A stretch of DNA of 64,000 bases from Clostridioides difficile_D (GTDB taxonomy: Bacteria; Bacillota; Clostridia; Peptostreptococcales; Peptostreptococcaceae): positions 2,108,001 to 2,172,000 of the forward strand of contig OX244046.1 of assembly GCA_945861085.1 (NCBI GenBank), written 5' to 3'. The position numbers and the translations under genes are program-made. Positions within the stretch are counted from its first letter, which is position 1; each line of letters opens with the position of its first letter. The notes under the pieces are model-generated. The model did no database searches. It was not told the origin of the DNA and worked only from the letters and a program-made list of their open reading frames with translations. This document shows, in pieces, positions 35,490 to 44,545 of this stretch.

Positions 35490-35539
35490 AAAATTCCTCC
35501 ATCATTCTCTTTCAATTTTTCTTACAATATATATCTTAT

Positions 35540-37195
35540 TTAATCTTTATTATCTAGAATATTCTTTCTATATTCATTTGGAGTTATATTATTAAACTTC
35601 TTAAATATTTGTGAAAAATAACTACTATTATTAAAACCTACTTTCTTACAAATGTCACTAATACTCATACTTCTATCTAATAGATATTTTTTAGATTCTT
35701 CTATCCTAAGAAGATTTATATATTCAGTTATTGAAACTTTATTTTTTTCATTAAAAATAGAACTCAAATAATTTGGGCTTATAAAAAAGACCTCTGATAT
35801 ACTATTTAAATTTATATTTTCTTTATAATATTTTTGTATGTATTCGTTTATATTTTCAATAAGATTTCCCTTATCTTTTTTCCAAAATGCTCTATTCTTA
35901 TCAATGCACTCTTTGGAAAATTCAAATAATACATCCCATAAATCTTCATCACTGTTTACAAGAGATATTTTTTTATTGTATTTACTTCTTAAACAAGATA
36001 TAAGCTTTAAATCTCCTAAGTCTCTAAGCACTGTTCTAGATAATACAAATATCATTTCCTGAATAGTATCTCTAATATCATTATATATTAATTTATTTGC
36101 ATCTATTAGATTATAAACACCTTCTAAGTTCATATTTTTAATTTCTTTTTCAATATAAAGTTCTAATTCAAAGGGATATTCTTTTAAAACATTATTGAAC
36201 ATATCTATTGGATTAATGATGTACTTTTCTTCTAATAATTTACTATTTGCTTTTTTAAGTGCTTCTTCAAGTCTTATATTTTCTTTTCTATTCTTCAATA
36301 TTTCTTCATCTTTTATACTAAGTTGATTTTCAAAGAAATTTCTCTTAGCTATTTCCTGAATAAATTCAGACATCATTAATAGATTTTCTTTTAATACATA
36401 TAATCTACTTTTAGGAGTTAATGGGAATTTATTGTAAATTTCATTTATATATTTTATGTCAATATCTGAACTACTTGATAGTTCAGATAAATTTTTATAT
36501 ACATCAATGGACTTGTATACTATAAAATTGCCACATTCTATATATCCAACTATATTTTCTTCTAATACTATAGGTATCTCTAAACTAGAAACACCATACT
36601 CACAATGGTACACTCTTGTAAAGTTATCATTATTTATGCTTTTAACAAGTTTTCTAGTGCACATTTTTACACTTTTACAAATATCACAAAATTTATCTTC
36701 TTTATTAGTCTCAAATATTTCTTTGTGTTTTGAATCATATACAGATATTCTAAGCTTTAATATATTAGATATTTGATTTGCAAGATTTTCAATTATATTT
36801 ACATTAATTAACTCTTGTATAGTATTTTCAGAAAATACGATGGGTATTTGTCTCAAGCTTGAAAATTTATGAGGAACATAAGTAATTAATATTACTAAAT
36901 CGATTTTACCAGTGTTTATAATTTCATGTTCTGAATATGGTGGGCAATAAACTATGGATGTTTCCTTTATATTGACCTTTTTGCCATCAATTATTTGTAT
37001 TCCTTCTCCCTGAATTACATATAAAAGCTGTTCTTCACTTAAATGAAAATGCTTTTTCTGGCAGTTTCCTGGAAAAAATCTTACAATCCCAGCACTAAGT
37101 CTATTAAATTGTGTTTTTAATGGTTCATGTATCCATGTAACCTCTCCCCAATCAAATTTTTGTACCTCATTATTTGACCCACTAAAATACTCCAT
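35540..37195 (-). CDS. AraC-family regulator with cupin and PocR-type sensor domains
   Basis: A protein of 551 aa. An N-terminal cupin spans about 20-105 (HFHLSEEQLLYVIQGEG, then PPYSEHEIINTG). A PocR-like domain at about 130-235 has cysteines in CDICKSVKMC and YHCEYG. A coiled stretch lies at about 275-340, and the C-terminal AraC DNA-binding domain at about 455-551 has EYINLLRIEESKKYLLDRSM and SSYFSQIFKKFNNITPNEYR. The start at 37195 is set by AGAGGTGAG upstream; the open frame runs 24 codons further without a site. It probably senses a small molecule, the cupin and PocR parts giving two input sites, and controls the TauE-type exporter. Confidence 0.85.
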   Translation of the reverse strand: MEYFSGSNNEVQKFDWGEVTWIHEPLKTQFNRLSAGIVRFFPGNCQKKHFHLSEEQLLYVIQGEGIQIIDGKKVNIKETSIVYCPPYSEHEIINTGKIDLVILITYVPHKFSSLRQIPIVFSENTIQELINVNIIENLANQISNILKLRISVYDSKHKEIFETNKEDKFCDICKSVKMCTRKLVKSINNDNFTRVYHCEYGVSSLEIPIVLEENIVGYIECGNFIVYKSIDVYKNLSELSSSSDIDIKYINEIYNKFPLTPKSRLYVLKENLLMMSEFIQEIAKRNFFENQLSIKDEEILKNRKENIRLEEALKKANSKLLEEKYIINPIDMFNNVLKEYPFELELYIEKEIKNMNLEGVYNLIDANKLIYNDIRDTIQEMIFVLSRTVLRDLGDLKLISCLRSKYNKKISLVNSDEDLWDVLFEFSKECIDKNRAFWKKDKGNLIENINEYIQKYYKENINLNSISEVFFISPNYLSSIFNEKNKVSITEYINLLRIEESKKYLLDRSMSISDICKKVGFNNSSYFSQIFKKFNNITPNEYRKNILDNKD

Positions 37196-37263
37196 AAGCT
37201 CACCTCTTAGTTTTTGTCTAAATGTTTTTTCTTCCTTCTTCTGTTGAAATAATATTACCACCA

Positions 37264-37413
37264 TCAACTTTCGCTATAATAAGACCAGATTCTTTTTAAG
37301 ATTCCTACAACTCTACTTACTCTTACTTTACTATAATTTAGCTTTTCGGCTATCTCAATAGACTTTACAATTACCTTTTTATTTTGTAAAATCAGTGTTG
37401 TCTTAAAATATTT
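37264..37413 (-). pseudogene. Remnant of a DtxR/MntR-like regulator
   Basis: One minus-strand frame of 49 codons between stops reads KYFKTTLILQNKKVIVKSIE then IAEKLNYSKVRVSRVVGILK. This matches the N-terminal winged helix of DtxR-family metal regulators (YLETILxL..K..VRS.DIAE.LNYSK.SVSRAVGILKK). It ends soon after the recognition helix at TGA (37264). No start codon, ribosome binding site, wing or metal-binding domain is present, so it is a truncated relic. Confidence 0.65.
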
Positions 37414-37593
37414 TTACGACTTACATTAATATATATTATCATAATTTTCTTTTTTATTACATAGATAAATAGCTAATAACACATTGCTAAGAATTTATAG
37501 AAACATCTCTTGGAAAAGATAACATTAAATAGTTTCAATTAATATTCTTCTATTTTAGATAAATAAAAAAACTATTAAATTCTTTTATAAAAA

Positions 37594-37962
37594 TTATTTT
37601 TTACACATCTTTTTTTTACTTAGATAATCTATCTTCTCATCTATTTTGTCTATACAACCTTCTAGCTCATGTATTTTATTTTTAATATCTTGCTTGTGTT
37701 GCTGAAATAACTGGATTCTTTTATCTATTGTATCATCTCCCATATCACAAAAATGAAAGCATTCATGGATATCCTTAATGGATAAACCAGCTATTTTTAA
37801 TTCTTTAATAAATATAAAACGCTCTATATCCTCTTCTGAGAAATAACGAACACCACTTGATTTTCTATTAATAGGAAGTAATAAACCTTTTTCTTCATAA
37901 AATCGAATAGCAGATGGAGAAATATTTGTTATTTTTGATACATCAGTTATGGAATATTTCAT
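37594..37962 (-). CDS. MerR-family transcriptional regulator
   Basis: A 122 aa regulator. The MerR helix-turn-helix and wing occupy residues 1-70 (YSITDVSKITNISPSAIRFY, EEKGLLLP, GVRYFSEEDIERF), followed by a coiled-coil dimer helix at about 80-115. Two cysteines lie in CFHFC near residues 68-72 and one near the C-terminus. It is divergent from the aldolase gene at 38111; the operator in its spacer shows it controls that promoter. GGGGGG precedes the ATG. Confidence 0.88.
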   Translation of the reverse strand: MKYSITDVSKITNISPSAIRFYEEKGLLLPINRKSSGVRYFSEEDIERFIFIKELKIAGLSIKDIHECFHFCDMGDDTIDKRIQLFQQHKQDIKNKIHELEGCIDKIDEKIDYLSKKKMCKK

Positions 37963-38037
37963 ATTTTTTACCCCCCTAAAATTTTATATGAATAAGAACA
38001 TTATAAAAACACTTTATACAATAGTCAATAAAAAGTA

Positions 38038-38068
38038 TTGACTTCAAGTTAGGTTGAAGTTGTATTAT
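38038..38068 (+). promoter_or_regulatory. MerR-type promoter with 19-base spacer
   Basis: TTGACT (38038-38043), 19-base spacer, TATTAT (38063-38068). The spacer holds the palindrome ACTTCAAGTTAGGTTGAAGT (38041-38060; arms ACTTCAA/TTGAAGT). An over-long spacer filled by a dyad is the hallmark of MerR-activated promoters. It reads into the aldolase gene. Confidence 0.85.
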
Positions 38069-38110
38069 TTGAAGTGTAAAAATAAATTGACAGAAGAAAG
38101 GATGATATAA

Positions 38111-38905
38111 GTGGAAAAATATGCAACTATGATTAGAGAAAAGCTAAGTAAAGGAAAGGTATTATGTGGAATTGCAGTTTCACTATCTGATTCAGCTGTA
38201 AGTGAGCTAGTTGGCCTATCTGGATATGATTTTGTATGGATTGAAGGAGAACATGGAGCTTTAGATCGTAAAGACATTCAGCAACATATGATAGCTGCAC
38301 ATGCTGGTGGTGCTGCCTCTTTAGTTCGATTAGTAAATAGTGACCCTGATCTTGTTAAGCCTATAATGGATATGGGAACAGATATTATAGGCTTCCCATT
38401 TATTAATACAGCACAAGATGCACAAAAAGCAGTAGCAGCTTGTACTTATCCACCAAATGGTATAAGAGGATGTAATCCTCAAAGAGCTTCTTATTATGGG
38501 CGTATGAATTATTTAGACTATATTAAAAATGCCAATAATGAAACATTGAAAATGATGTTAATTGAACAGAAACTTGGTTATGATAATATTGAAGAAATAG
38601 TACAAGTTGATGGTGTTGATATTATAGCATTAGGTCCTGGTGACTTATCTTTAGATATAGGATTTGCTGGGGATATGAATAGAGTTGAAATAAAAGATAT
38701 GATTTCTCATGCTGCTGAAATATGTAAAAAATATAAGATGCCATTTATTACTTTTCCTACAATGGAAAAGACAGATATTGAAACATGGGTTAATATTGGG
38801 TCGAATATGCTTTGTTTTGCACAAGATACAACCTTTATCACTTCTGTTATCAATCAACTGTTAACTTTTTATAATGAAGTTGTTCCTGTTAAAAGACAGC
38901 ATTAA
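38111..38905 (+). CDS. HpcH/HpaI family aldolase
   Basis: A 264 aa class II aldolase of the HpcH/HpaI family, which splits 2-keto-3-deoxy acids to pyruvate (or oxaloacetate-type products) and an aldehyde. Visible sites are YDFVWIEGEHGALD near residue 39 with the acid-base His, RLVNSDPDLVKPIMDMG near residue 73, MMLIEQKLGYDNIEEI near residue 148 with a metal-ligand Glu, and ALGPGDLSLDIG near residue 177 with a metal-ligand Asp. The start is GTG at 38111; AAAGG lies nine bases upstream. It is induced by the divergent MerR regulator, presumably in response to a substrate. Confidence 0.85.
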   Translation: MEKYATMIREKLSKGKVLCGIAVSLSDSAVSELVGLSGYDFVWIEGEHGALDRKDIQQHMIAAHAGGAASLVRLVNSDPDLVKPIMDMGTDIIGFPFINTAQDAQKAVAACTYPPNGIRGCNPQRASYYGRMNYLDYIKNANNETLKMMLIEQKLGYDNIEEIVQVDGVDIIALGPGDLSLDIGFAGDMNRVEIKDMISHAAEICKKYKMPFITFPTMEKTDIETWVNIGSNMLCFAQDTTFITSVINQLLTFYNEVVPVKRQH

Positions 38906-38930
38906 ATTATAAATCTAATTTCATACTAAA

Positions 38931-38996
38931 AGAGACTAACATTTTATCTATCTTCACTAATTGTATTTTTGTTATATATCATAAACATTAGTCTCT
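38931..38996. terminator. Shared terminator between convergent genes
   Basis: AGAGACTAA (38931-38939) and TTAGTCTCT (38988-38996) are exact complements with a long AT-rich loop, placed between the aldolase (+) and flavodoxin (-) stops. Confidence 0.55.
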
Positions 38997-39059
38997 CTTA
39001 GTATTTATACTGCTACTATCATTAACTATTATATATACTAACTTTTATAGTATATATCT

Positions 39060-39488
39060 TTACTCAGCTAATAATTTACCTAATTCAATACACTCATCTT
39101 TTGCTTCTTCATCTGGGTCTTCCATTGCTGTAATTCCTTCACCACCTATAATCGTAGCACCAGCATTTTTCATACGTTCTTCCCAATCTCTCATCCATTC
39201 ACAATTACCCCATCCATATGAGCCAAATAATCCAATCTGTTTACCTGATACCATAGATTCTAATTCTGACACAAATGGTTCCATATAACCCTCTTCTAAT
39301 TGCTCTGCTCCCATAGATGGGCAACCTAATGCAAATTTATCTTCTTCTTTTAAATCACTTGGTTTCAGTAAGCTAACATCTAAAACTTCTGGTGTCTTAC
39401 CTTTTAACTTCACACCCTCAGCTACAAAATTTGCCATTTTTTCAGTATTTCCTGTTCCACTCCAATAAACAATATATATTTTACTCAT
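39060..39488 (-). CDS. Flavodoxin
   Basis: A 142 aa short-chain flavodoxin. The FMN phosphate loop YWSGTGNTEKMA lies at residues 8-19, the second loop GCPSMGAEQLEE near 54-65, and the third GSYGWGNCEW near 88-97. It is a one-electron carrier that replaces ferredoxin under iron limitation. AGGAGG precedes the ATG. It is a single gene. Confidence 0.93.
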   Translation of the reverse strand: MSKIYIVYWSGTGNTEKMANFVAEGVKLKGKTPEVLDVSLLKPSDLKEEDKFALGCPSMGAEQLEEGYMEPFVSELESMVSGKQIGLFGSYGWGNCEWMRDWEERMKNAGATIIGGEGITAMEDPDEEAKDECIELGKLLAE

Positions 39489-39970
39489 TCTTACCTCCTG
39501 TAGTATTTTTTTAATTAATCAATAGTTAACTAACATCTAGAAAATAAAAGATTCCTTTATTTGAAATCTCTTTGTTTTTCTAAATCTAGAATATCATAAT
39601 TGATTTTGAAATTCAATACTTATTGATAATATTTATCATTTATATTTTAGACTATTTACTCTGTGTCATAACATTGTATTGTATTTGTTTCTAATCTTTC
39701 ATATGAAAAATTTTCACTTATAGTATTTTTGTATATCTTTTAAATCATCTTGTAGGTCTTTTTATATGTATAGATACAAAGAAAAACACACCTTTTTCAG
39801 ATGTGCTATCTACAGTACTGTATATTTATTTTACAATTCTAATTACCTAACATGTTTATAAACTTTATTGCTCAACACGTTTTTATACATCGATATAAAA
39901 TTCTACACTTAAATTTTTGTTATTTCTCTTGATTATATACAATATCAGTCTCTTATCATCAAATTAGAAA
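39489..39970. other. Intergenic region with terminator of the protease gene
   Basis: About 480 bases without an ORF that has a ribosome binding site. Near 39782-39806 the minus strand shows CACATC-TGAAAAA-GGTGTG followed by TTTTTC, a terminator candidate for the 39971-40912 gene though 165 bases past its stop. An exact 12-base palindrome TACAGTACTGTA lies just beside it. Confidence 0.5.
39782..39806 (-). terminator. Candidate terminator of the subtilisin-like gene
   Basis: On the minus strand the stem CACATC/GGTGTG (one G-T pair) with a 7-base loop runs into TTTTTC. It is the only terminator-like hairpin seen downstream of 39971. Confidence 0.5.
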
Positions 39971-40912
39971 TTATCTTTTGCTATTATTCTTGTATTTATA
40001 AAGATTTAAATATAGGTACCCATTTCCTTGTTCTGTTCTAGGTATTCCAAGTGCCCTTGTACATTTTATTAATTGTGCATATAGCTCAGCTTCATCTAAA
40101 TCTCTTTCAAACTCCTCTCTTGCCCATTCTTTAATTAGTGCTAGTGACCCTGATACATATGGTGCACTCATACTAGTACCACTCATAATAGCAAGTTTAT
40201 TATCCATATAAGTTGATATGATATTTCTTCCTGGAGCCACCAAGTCTATTGTAGTGTTTGAATTACTAAATTTCTCAACTAAATAATTTTCATTTATTGC
40301 ACCTACTTCTATTACCTCAGCATAACTGGCTGGATAGCTATACTCACTTGTACTAGAATCTCCATCTCCATTGTTACCTGCTGCACACACTACAGAAATA
40401 TTATTTTTTACTGCTTGCATGACAGCATTTTTCAAATTTTTATCATCTTTGTTTCCTCCAAGAGACATAGATATAATATCAACTTTTTTATTTACAGCAA
40501 AATTAATAGCATTAATTATACTTTGATATGTTCCAATACCATCTTTATTTAATGCTTTTGCTATTAATAGCTTACAATCTGGAGCTACTCCCATAACTTC
40601 ATTATTATAATTAGATGCAGCTATAATGCCTGCCACATGAGTTCCATGCCCATTAAAATCCTCATATATATTTTTATTTCCATTACTGTCATCACTAAAG
40701 TTTGCTCCACCAATTATTTTGCCTTTTAAAAGAGGATGGGACATATCACATCCTGTATCTATTATACCAACTACAATATTTTTGCCAGTATAACCTTCAT
40801 CCCACATTCCTCTAGCATTCATTTGTTTTATTCCATATGGAAACTTATTTTTTGCTCCTCTTAGATTCTCATTTATTTCATATGGGATTAATTTCATTCT
40901 TTTATTCATCAT
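39971..40912 (-). CDS. Subtilisin-family serine protease, intracellular type
   Basis: A 313 aa S8 protease. The catalytic triad is complete: Asp in GIIDTGCDMSHP near residue 53, His in DFNGHGTHVAGI near residue 90, Ser in SGTSMSAPYVSG near residue 247. There is no signal peptide. Residues 7-10 are LIPY, the motif of the short propeptide that blocks the active site in intracellular subtilisins. Together with the length this points to an ISP-like enzyme for protein turnover, perhaps late in growth or sporulation. AGGAGG precedes the ATG. It is a single gene. Confidence 0.88.
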   Translation of the reverse strand: MMNKRMKLIPYEINENLRGAKNKFPYGIKQMNARGMWDEGYTGKNIVVGIIDTGCDMSHPLLKGKIIGGANFSDDSNGNKNIYEDFNGHGTHVAGIIAASNYNNEVMGVAPDCKLLIAKALNKDGIGTYQSIINAINFAVNKKVDIISMSLGGNKDDKNLKNAVMQAVKNNISVVCAAGNNGDGDSSTSEYSYPASYAEVIEVGAINENYLVEKFSNSNTTIDLVAPGRNIISTYMDNKLAIMSGTSMSAPYVSGSLALIKEWAREEFERDLDEAELYAQLIKCTRALGIPRTEQGNGYLYLNLYKYKNNSKR

Positions 40913-41167
40913 ATATCCTCCTAAAAATTTTATTGCTTATAAAAATTATAAATTTTATTTTATAATAGGTTTATAAGTGAAATTAGAACCTATTTCTACT
41001 TATTTATATTTATGATGTATTTTTTATTTTTAGGAGTCATATTTTATTATATATAAAATAATATTTAGATAATTATATTAAAAAATACATGTTTACTTAC
41101 ATATACAAAACTGACATAGAATATCTTTAATAATTTTGCATATAAACATTTATATTTTTATGTAAAA

Positions 41168-41210
41168 CAAAAAGGATACCTCATTAGTGCTATAACACTT
41201 AAAGTATCCA
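41168..41210 (-). terminator. Terminator of ilvD
   Basis: GGATAC (41174-41179) pairs with GTATCC (41204-41209) with further partial pairing inside; on the minus strand TTTTTGTTTTAC follows. Upstream of it, 40913-41167 holds only the protease promoter region and no ORF. Confidence 0.75.
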
Positions 41211-41255
41211 ATTAATATTTACTTAACTTTTTCTAATTTTCGTAAATATAGTCTA

Positions 41256-42911
41256 CTATTTTAAAACTGCTCCTGTATTTGCTGATGTTACCAGTTTAGC
41301 ATATCTACTTAAATATCCATGTTTTATTTTGGGTTCTAAAGGTTTAAATTTTAATTTTCTATTTTCTATTTCAACTTCATTTACTTTTAACTCTAATTTT
41401 TTTTCTGGTATATTTATAGAAATCACATCTCCTTCTTCAACTAGTCCGATTAAACCACCTTCCATAGCTTCTGGAGAAATATGACCTATAGATGCTCCTC
41501 TAGTTGCTCCTGAAAAACGACCATCAGTAAGAAGTGCCACATGCTTATCAAGTCCCATCCCTGCAACTGCTGATGTAGGAGATAACATTTCTTTCATTCC
41601 TGGACCACCTTTTGGTCCTTCATATCTTATAACTATAACATCACCTTTGTTTATTTTTTTACCAAATATAGCACTCACAGCTTCTTCTTCTGAATTAAAA
41701 ACTCTTGCTGGTCCTTCATGAACTAACATTTCTTCTGCAACTGCTGACTTTTTTACAACAGCTCCATTTATAGCAAGATTTCCCCTCAATATTGCAAGCC
41801 CACCTTGGTTACTATATGGATTTTTTAATGTATGTATTACTTTTTCATCTTCTATTTCACAATTTCTTATATTTTCTCCTATAGTATGACCTGTTACAGT
41901 TTTACAGTCTAAATTTATTCCTTTTATCTTTGAAAGTTCATTCATTATAGCTGGTATTCCTCCTGCCATATGTAAATCTTCAATATGATGTTTTCCACTT
42001 GGACTTAATTTTGTTAAACAAGGAGTTTTTTCACTTATCTCATCAAAAAAATCTAAGTTAAGCTCTATTCCTGATTCATAAGCTATCGCAGGTAAATGAA
42101 GTACTGTATTTGTAGAACCAGCCATTGCCATATCTACAGTTATAGCATTTTTAAAAGCATCTATTGTTAAAATATCTCTAGGTTTTATATCATTCTTAAG
42201 TAGCTCCATAACATACATACCTGCGTATTTTGCTATTCTTTTTCTTTCTCCAGAATGTGATGCAGCAGTACCGTTATATGGTATACCCATCCCTAAGGCT
42301 TCTGTTAAACAATTCATGCTGTTTGCTGTAAAAAGTCCAGAACATGAACCACATCCGGGACAAGAGTTCATAGCTAATTCTTCTAATTTTTCTTCACTCA
42401 TTGTTCCATCTTTACATGCTCCAACACCTTCCATTGCAGAATTAAAATCATATACTTTTCCATTTTTTTTACCTGGAAGCATAGGTCCACCACTCACAAC
42501 AACACTTGGTATATTAAGTCTTGCAGCTGCCATTAACATCCCTGGCACTATCTTATCACAATTAGGTATAAGTACTAAAGCATCAAAACCATGCGCCATA
42601 GCCATAGCTTCTATTGAATCTGCTATTAATTCTCTTGAAGCAAGTGAATAATTCATTCCTACATGTCCCATAGCTATACCATCACATACTCCTATAGCAG
42701 GAAATTCTAATGGCAAACCACCACTCATTCTCACTCCATTTTTTACAGCTTCTGCTATTTCATCAAGATGCAGATGACCAGGAATCACCTCATTCTGTGC
42801 ATTTACTATACCTATTAATGGTCTTTCAATTTCTTCTTTAGTAAGACCCATTCCATACATTAACGCTCTCTTTGGAGCTCCTTCTATTCCTTTTTTTATA
42901 TCACTTCTCAT
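41256..42911 (-). CDS. ilvD: Dihydroxy-acid dehydratase IlvD
   Basis: A 551 aa enzyme making the 2-keto acids of valine, leucine and isoleucine from dihydroxy acids. Fe-S ligands are Cys in PNCDKIVPGM near residue 117 and in NSCPGCGSCSGLFTANSM near residue 190, with a third nearer the N-terminus in GVCDGIAMGH. The C-terminal GRFSGATRGASIGHISPEA is also typical. It stands alone here, away from other ilv/leu genes, so those must be elsewhere. A weak CodY-like box lies upstream. Confidence 0.95.
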   Translation of the reverse strand: MRSDIKKGIEGAPKRALMYGMGLTKEEIERPLIGIVNAQNEVIPGHLHLDEIAEAVKNGVRMSGGLPLEFPAIGVCDGIAMGHVGMNYSLASRELIADSIEAMAMAHGFDALVLIPNCDKIVPGMLMAAARLNIPSVVVSGGPMLPGKKNGKVYDFNSAMEGVGACKDGTMSEEKLEELAMNSCPGCGSCSGLFTANSMNCLTEALGMGIPYNGTAASHSGERKRIAKYAGMYVMELLKNDIKPRDILTIDAFKNAITVDMAMAGSTNTVLHLPAIAYESGIELNLDFFDEISEKTPCLTKLSPSGKHHIEDLHMAGGIPAIMNELSKIKGINLDCKTVTGHTIGENIRNCEIEDEKVIHTLKNPYSNQGGLAILRGNLAINGAVVKKSAVAEEMLVHEGPARVFNSEEEAVSAIFGKKINKGDVIVIRYEGPKGGPGMKEMLSPTSAVAGMGLDKHVALLTDGRFSGATRGASIGHISPEAMEGGLIGLVEEGDVISINIPEKKLELKVNEVEIENRKLKFKPLEPKIKHGYLSRYAKLVTSANTGAVLK

Positions 42912-42937
42912 AATATTACCTCTTTCTTACTTTTTAA

Positions 42938-42952
42938 AATTTTCATAATATT
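42938..42952. promoter_or_regulatory. Possible CodY box upstream of ilvD
   Basis: AATTTTCATAATATT differs at two positions from the CodY consensus AATTTTCWGAAAATT and sits 27 bases before the ilvD start. Branched-chain genes are usual CodY targets. In such AT-rich DNA two-mismatch hits are common, so confidence is low. The rest of 42912-43216 shows only the terminator of the next gene. Confidence 0.3.
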
Positions 42953-43123
42953 ATTATAATATATTTTTCTATTAATTAATTACGAAAAATCTAAAAAAAT
43001 ATTAGCATATACTAATAAAAAATTATTACGATTTTTTATCAATATATTACACAATCATATTATGTAATTATCTTTTTAGTGTATTTTACAAATTATAGAT
43101 TAATATTTTTTATGATATAAAGC

Positions 43124-43152
43124 AGAAAAAGCACTTCTATAATAGAAAGTGT
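43124..43152 (-). terminator. Terminator of the 99 aa gene
   Basis: On the minus strand CACTTTCTAT and ATAGAAGTGC pair with one bulge, followed by TTTTTCTGC. It lies about 65 bases past the stop codon at 43217. Confidence 0.6.
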
Positions 43153-43216
43153 TCGACTACAAATAAAGTTACAAAATGTTTGCCATAGAAACATAAACTT
43201 TTATAAAGGTTATGAA

Positions 43217-43516
43217 TTAATCAAATCTAATATTTGAAACTTTATTCCAGTTAATCTCCCTTGAATAGTCTTCGGGATGTGATAATTTAACTATATGAGT
43301 TGAATTATTATAGTTGTAATAAATTGTAGTAGTACCATTAACTGGATTCTTTTTATACCCTTGATATACAGCACTATTTGGCACTTTCTTTTCAATAAGG
43401 CTATAAGCAGATGAAGTATCAATCATTTTTATTTTACTGGGAAATATAAACATATAAAAAGCTACTACTGTAAAAATACATATACACGTAATACTATACC
43501 ATTTAATCCATTTCAT
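43217..43516 (-). CDS. Small membrane-anchored hypothetical protein, 99 aa
   Basis: The family is not recognised. One N-terminal hydrophobic helix (residues 8-26, SITCICIFTVVAFYMFIF) is followed by a 70-residue polar domain with many Tyr/Asn (GYKKNPVNGTTTIYYNYNNS). The helix could be a signal anchor leaving the rest outside. AGGAGG precedes the ATG and a terminator follows, so a real single gene is likely. Confidence 0.6.
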   Translation of the reverse strand: MKWIKWYSITCICIFTVVAFYMFIFPSKIKMIDTSSAYSLIEKKVPNSAVYQGYKKNPVNGTTTIYYNYNNSTHIVKLSHPEDYSREINWNKVSNIRFD

Positions 43517-43754
43517 AGAATTCCTCCTACTTTACCAAAATATACTATTATTATTTCCATATATTTATAATATTTATACATACGATAAAATTTTTATACA
43601 TCTACATACAATTGTAGAAAATTTGATTATATATATTTTTTATAAGTTAATAAATTTTTAAGATTTTATTAAAAGATTTTTAAAACTTACAGTTTAATAT
43701 AAAGATAGTACTTATAGAACTAAAAATATAAATTTTGAAAGGAGAAAAAATAAA

Positions 43755-44435
43755 ATGATATGGACATTTTATTCATTTCTTTGTGTTATATTACCATGTT
43801 TAATATACCAAATAGTAGTTATAAAAAGAAAAAATTTGAAAGGTCAAAAGAACTTAGTGATACATTTAGTATGGGTATATATTTTTTTATTATATATTTA
43901 CTTAGCACTTAGTAAAGCTGGTATTGGGAGCATATGGGATATAGGAAAGTATAGTAATCTTTTTAGGATTAATGAAATAAATTTAATACCATTTAACTCA
44001 AATGGTATTTTAACTTATATTTTAAATATAATTATGTTTATGCCTTTAGGATTCTTACTACCTTTAATTTGGAAAAATTTTAGAAATATTGTCAATGTGT
44101 CATTAACTGGATTAGGTTTTTCATTATCAATTGAATTTTGTCAATTATTTAATTTCAGAGCTACAGATATTGATGATTTAATGATGAATACATTAGGTAC
44201 TGTTTTAGGATATTTCATATGGATATGTGTAAGTAATTTATTTAATCTTATAAAGAAAAAAGCTATGTTTTCATCTATATGTAAAAATATTACTCAAGAT
44301 GAGATTGCTATTACAATTGATGATGATATAAGCAAAAAAATTACCTCTCTTTATAAAAATGAAGCTATTATATATTTAATACTTGCTGTTTTAGGAGAAT
44401 TCTTATTATTTAATTGGTCCATCATACCTTATTAA
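43755..44435 (+). CDS. VanZ-like family membrane protein
   Basis: A 226 aa protein with four to five membrane helices in a VanZ domain: INLIPFNSNGILTYILNIIM near residue 75 and GFSLSIEFCQLFNFRATDID near residue 127 are the family blocks. A final extra helix lies at about 205-222. VanZ confers low-level teicoplanin resistance in enterococci, but most VanZ-like proteins have unknown roles. GGAG precedes the ATG. Confidence 0.82.
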   Translation: MIWTFYSFLCVILPCLIYQIVVIKRKNLKGQKNLVIHLVWVYIFLLYIYLALSKAGIGSIWDIGKYSNLFRINEINLIPFNSNGILTYILNIIMFMPLGFLLPLIWKNFRNIVNVSLTGLGFSLSIEFCQLFNFRATDIDDLMMNTLGTVLGYFIWICVSNLFNLIKKKAMFSSICKNITQDEIAITIDDDISKKITSLYKNEAIIYLILAVLGEFLLFNWSIIPY

Positions 44436-44483
44436 ATAATCTACTGATAAAAACACATATACTTCAATACTTATAAATGTGTG

Positions 44484-44518
44484 AAGCCCTCTTTCATACT
44501 GTATAAAAGAGGGCTTTA
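44484..44518. terminator. Bidirectional terminator between VanZ-like and 85 aa genes
   Basis: AAGCCCTCTTT (44484-44494) and AAAGAGGGCTT (44507-44517) are exact complements; the two genes converge here. Confidence 0.85.
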
Positions 44519-44545
44519 GTTCTTAAACATAAAAATACACGTTCA

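Noticed and set aside
38065..38277. 70-codon minus-strand ORF over the aldolase start
   Set aside because: It overlaps the MerR-type promoter and the aldolase N-terminus and has no start site.
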